From positions 1 through 6,669 of the forward strand of contig CAMPHB010000074.1 of NCBI GenBank assembly GCA_946885755.1: a DNA stretch of 6,669 nt. The letters are read 5' to 3'. The stretch comes from an uncultured Methylophaga sp. GTDB lineage: Bacteria > Pseudomonadota > Gammaproteobacteria > Nitrosococcales > Methylophagaceae. A program made the translations under genes and the position numbers. The notes under the pieces were generated by a model that saw only the letters and a program-made list of their open reading frames with translations, was not told the origin of the DNA and did not search any database. Each line of letters starts with the position of its first letter. Position 1 is the first letter of the stretch. This document shows positions 5,848-6,669 of this stretch, piece by piece.

Positions 5848-6669
5848 ATGTCTGCCCGTCCAACGCAAGATCCGATTTACATCCCCTACGCCGGTCCGCA
5901 ATTACTGGCGACGTCATTGCTGAATAAAGGCACGGCGTTTTCTGCTGACGAACGCCGTGCCTTTAATCTAACCGGTCTGGTACCGGCACGTTATGAAACT
6001 ATCGAACAACAGGCCGAACGTGCATACCTGCAATACCAGAGTTTTGCCGAGCCGATTCAGCGGCATATTTATCTGCGGATGGTACAAGACACCAACGAGA
6101 CTTTGTTTTATTACCTGGTAAATCAGTACCTAGAAGAGATGATGCCGGTCATTTACACACCAACGGTTGGTGATGCCTGTGAGCGATTTTCTGAAATTTA
6201 CCGGCGGGCGCGCGGCCTATTTATCAGCTATCCGGATCGCTATGATTTAGATGCGATTTTGCACAATGCCACCAAACGCCATGTGAAAGTCATTGTCGTG
6301 ACCGATGGTAGCCGTATTCTGGGGCTTGGCGATCAGGGCGTCGGTGGTATGGGTATTCCGATTGGCAAATTATCGCTCTATACCGTCTGTGGCGGCATTA
6401 GTCCGGCTTATACGCTGCCCATCATGCTTGATGTTGGCACTAACAATGCCAAGTTACTGGAAGACCCGCACTATATCGGCTGGCAAAACCCACGGATCAG
6501 CGGCGCCGAATACGATGAATTTATTGACCTGTTTATCAAAGCACTGCAAAAACGCTGGCCGGATGCGCTGCTGCAATTTGAAGATTTTGAACAAACTAAA
6601 GCTCTGCCGCTGCTCAATCGTTATCGCGACCAGTTGTGTTGTTTTAATGATGATATTCAGGGTACGGCG
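5848..6669 (+). CDS. maeA: NAD-dependent malic enzyme (oxaloacetate-decarboxylating), N-terminal half, cut by window edge
   Basis: Cytoplasmic malic enzyme that oxidises and decarboxylates malate to pyruvate and CO2, linking the TCA cycle to pyruvate. The first 274 of probably about 560 residues are present. The sequence follows E. coli MaeA/SfcA closely from YIPYAGP (11-17) onward. Visible active-site elements are the catalytic tyrosine in VIYTPTVG (Tyr103), the malate-binding arginine in [14 protein letters not shown] (Arg156), the catalytic lysine in [10 protein letters not shown] (Lys174), and the divalent-metal ligands Glu245/Asp246 in QFEDF and Asp269 in [10 protein letters not shown]. 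The NAD-binding domain, which would confirm cofactor choice, is beyond the window; NAD is inferred from MaeA-type similarity, not from a seen nucleotide-specificity residue. The start is supported by AAGGAG (5837-5842) 5 nt upstream and by the promoter before it. No truncation or missing catalytic residue is seen in the part present. Confidence 0.95.
   Translation, partial: MSARPTQDPIYIPYAGPQLLATSLLNKGTAFSADERRAFNLTGLVPARYETIEQQAERAYLQYQSFAEPIQRHIYLRMVQDTNETLFYYLVNQYLEEMMPVIYTPTVGDACERFSEIYRRARGLFISYPDRYDLDAILHNATKRHVKVIVVTDGSRILGLGDQGVGGMGIPIGKLSLYTVCGGISPAYTLPIMLDVGTNNAKLLEDPHYIGWQNPRISGAEYDEFIDLFIKALQKRWPDALLQFEDFEQTKALPLLNRYRDQLCCFNDDIQGTA

Noticed and set aside
1..6669. Mobile element, phage, CRISPR, defence or toxin-antitoxin system
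   Set aside because: No transposase, integrase, direct-repeat array, tRNA or known defence gene is visible; all large frames are explained by transporter, small secreted and malic enzyme genes.

Overview
The window looks like ordinary chromosomal DNA of a Gram-negative bacterium, most likely a gammaproteobacterium. The malic enzyme reads almost motif for motif like E. coli MaeA/SfcA. The transporter has the gene order and end motifs of the proteobacterial oligopeptide (Opp/Yej) importers, and two small genes encode Sec-type signal peptides. The genus cannot be fixed from the sequence. I see no phage, transposon, integrase, tRNA, rRNA or CRISPR signal, and every stretch over 300 bases is coding.

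Layout: positions 1-4848 are a tightly packed minus-strand operon for a peptide-type ABC importer. In transcription order it holds a substrate-binding protein (4848-2974), a YejB/OppB-like permease (2967-1585), a YejE/OppC-like permease (1592-393) and the start of an ATPase (396 to beyond base 1). The genes are separated by 6 bp or overlap by 8 bp and 4 bp (ATGA), so they are probably translationally coupled. Upstream, on the same strand, is a small secreted two-cysteine protein (5262-4933) with its own plausible promoter and a strong ribosome binding site. Next comes a second small secreted two-cysteine protein resembling DUF2845 (5708-5376). It is divergent from maeA (5848 onward, plus strand, truncated by the window end), and the 139-bp divergent gap holds a good sigma70-like promoter for each side.

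How the genes work together: the four transporter genes should form one importer, with the binding protein capturing a peptide or peptide-like ligand in the periplasm, two permeases forming the channel, and the ATPase driving transport. MaeA (NAD-dependent malate to pyruvate plus CO2) is a separate central-metabolism unit with no visible functional link to the importer.

The most unusual point is that three importer subunits depart from the textbook form in the same direction. The binding protein has an uncleaved N-terminal membrane anchor plus a coiled-coil stalk instead of a cleaved signal peptide. The OppB-like permease carries an insertion with about four extra hydrophobic segments. The OppC-like permease carries about two extra ones. 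This suggests a membrane-tethered variant of the peptide importer. It is a variant of a known family, not a clearly new system.
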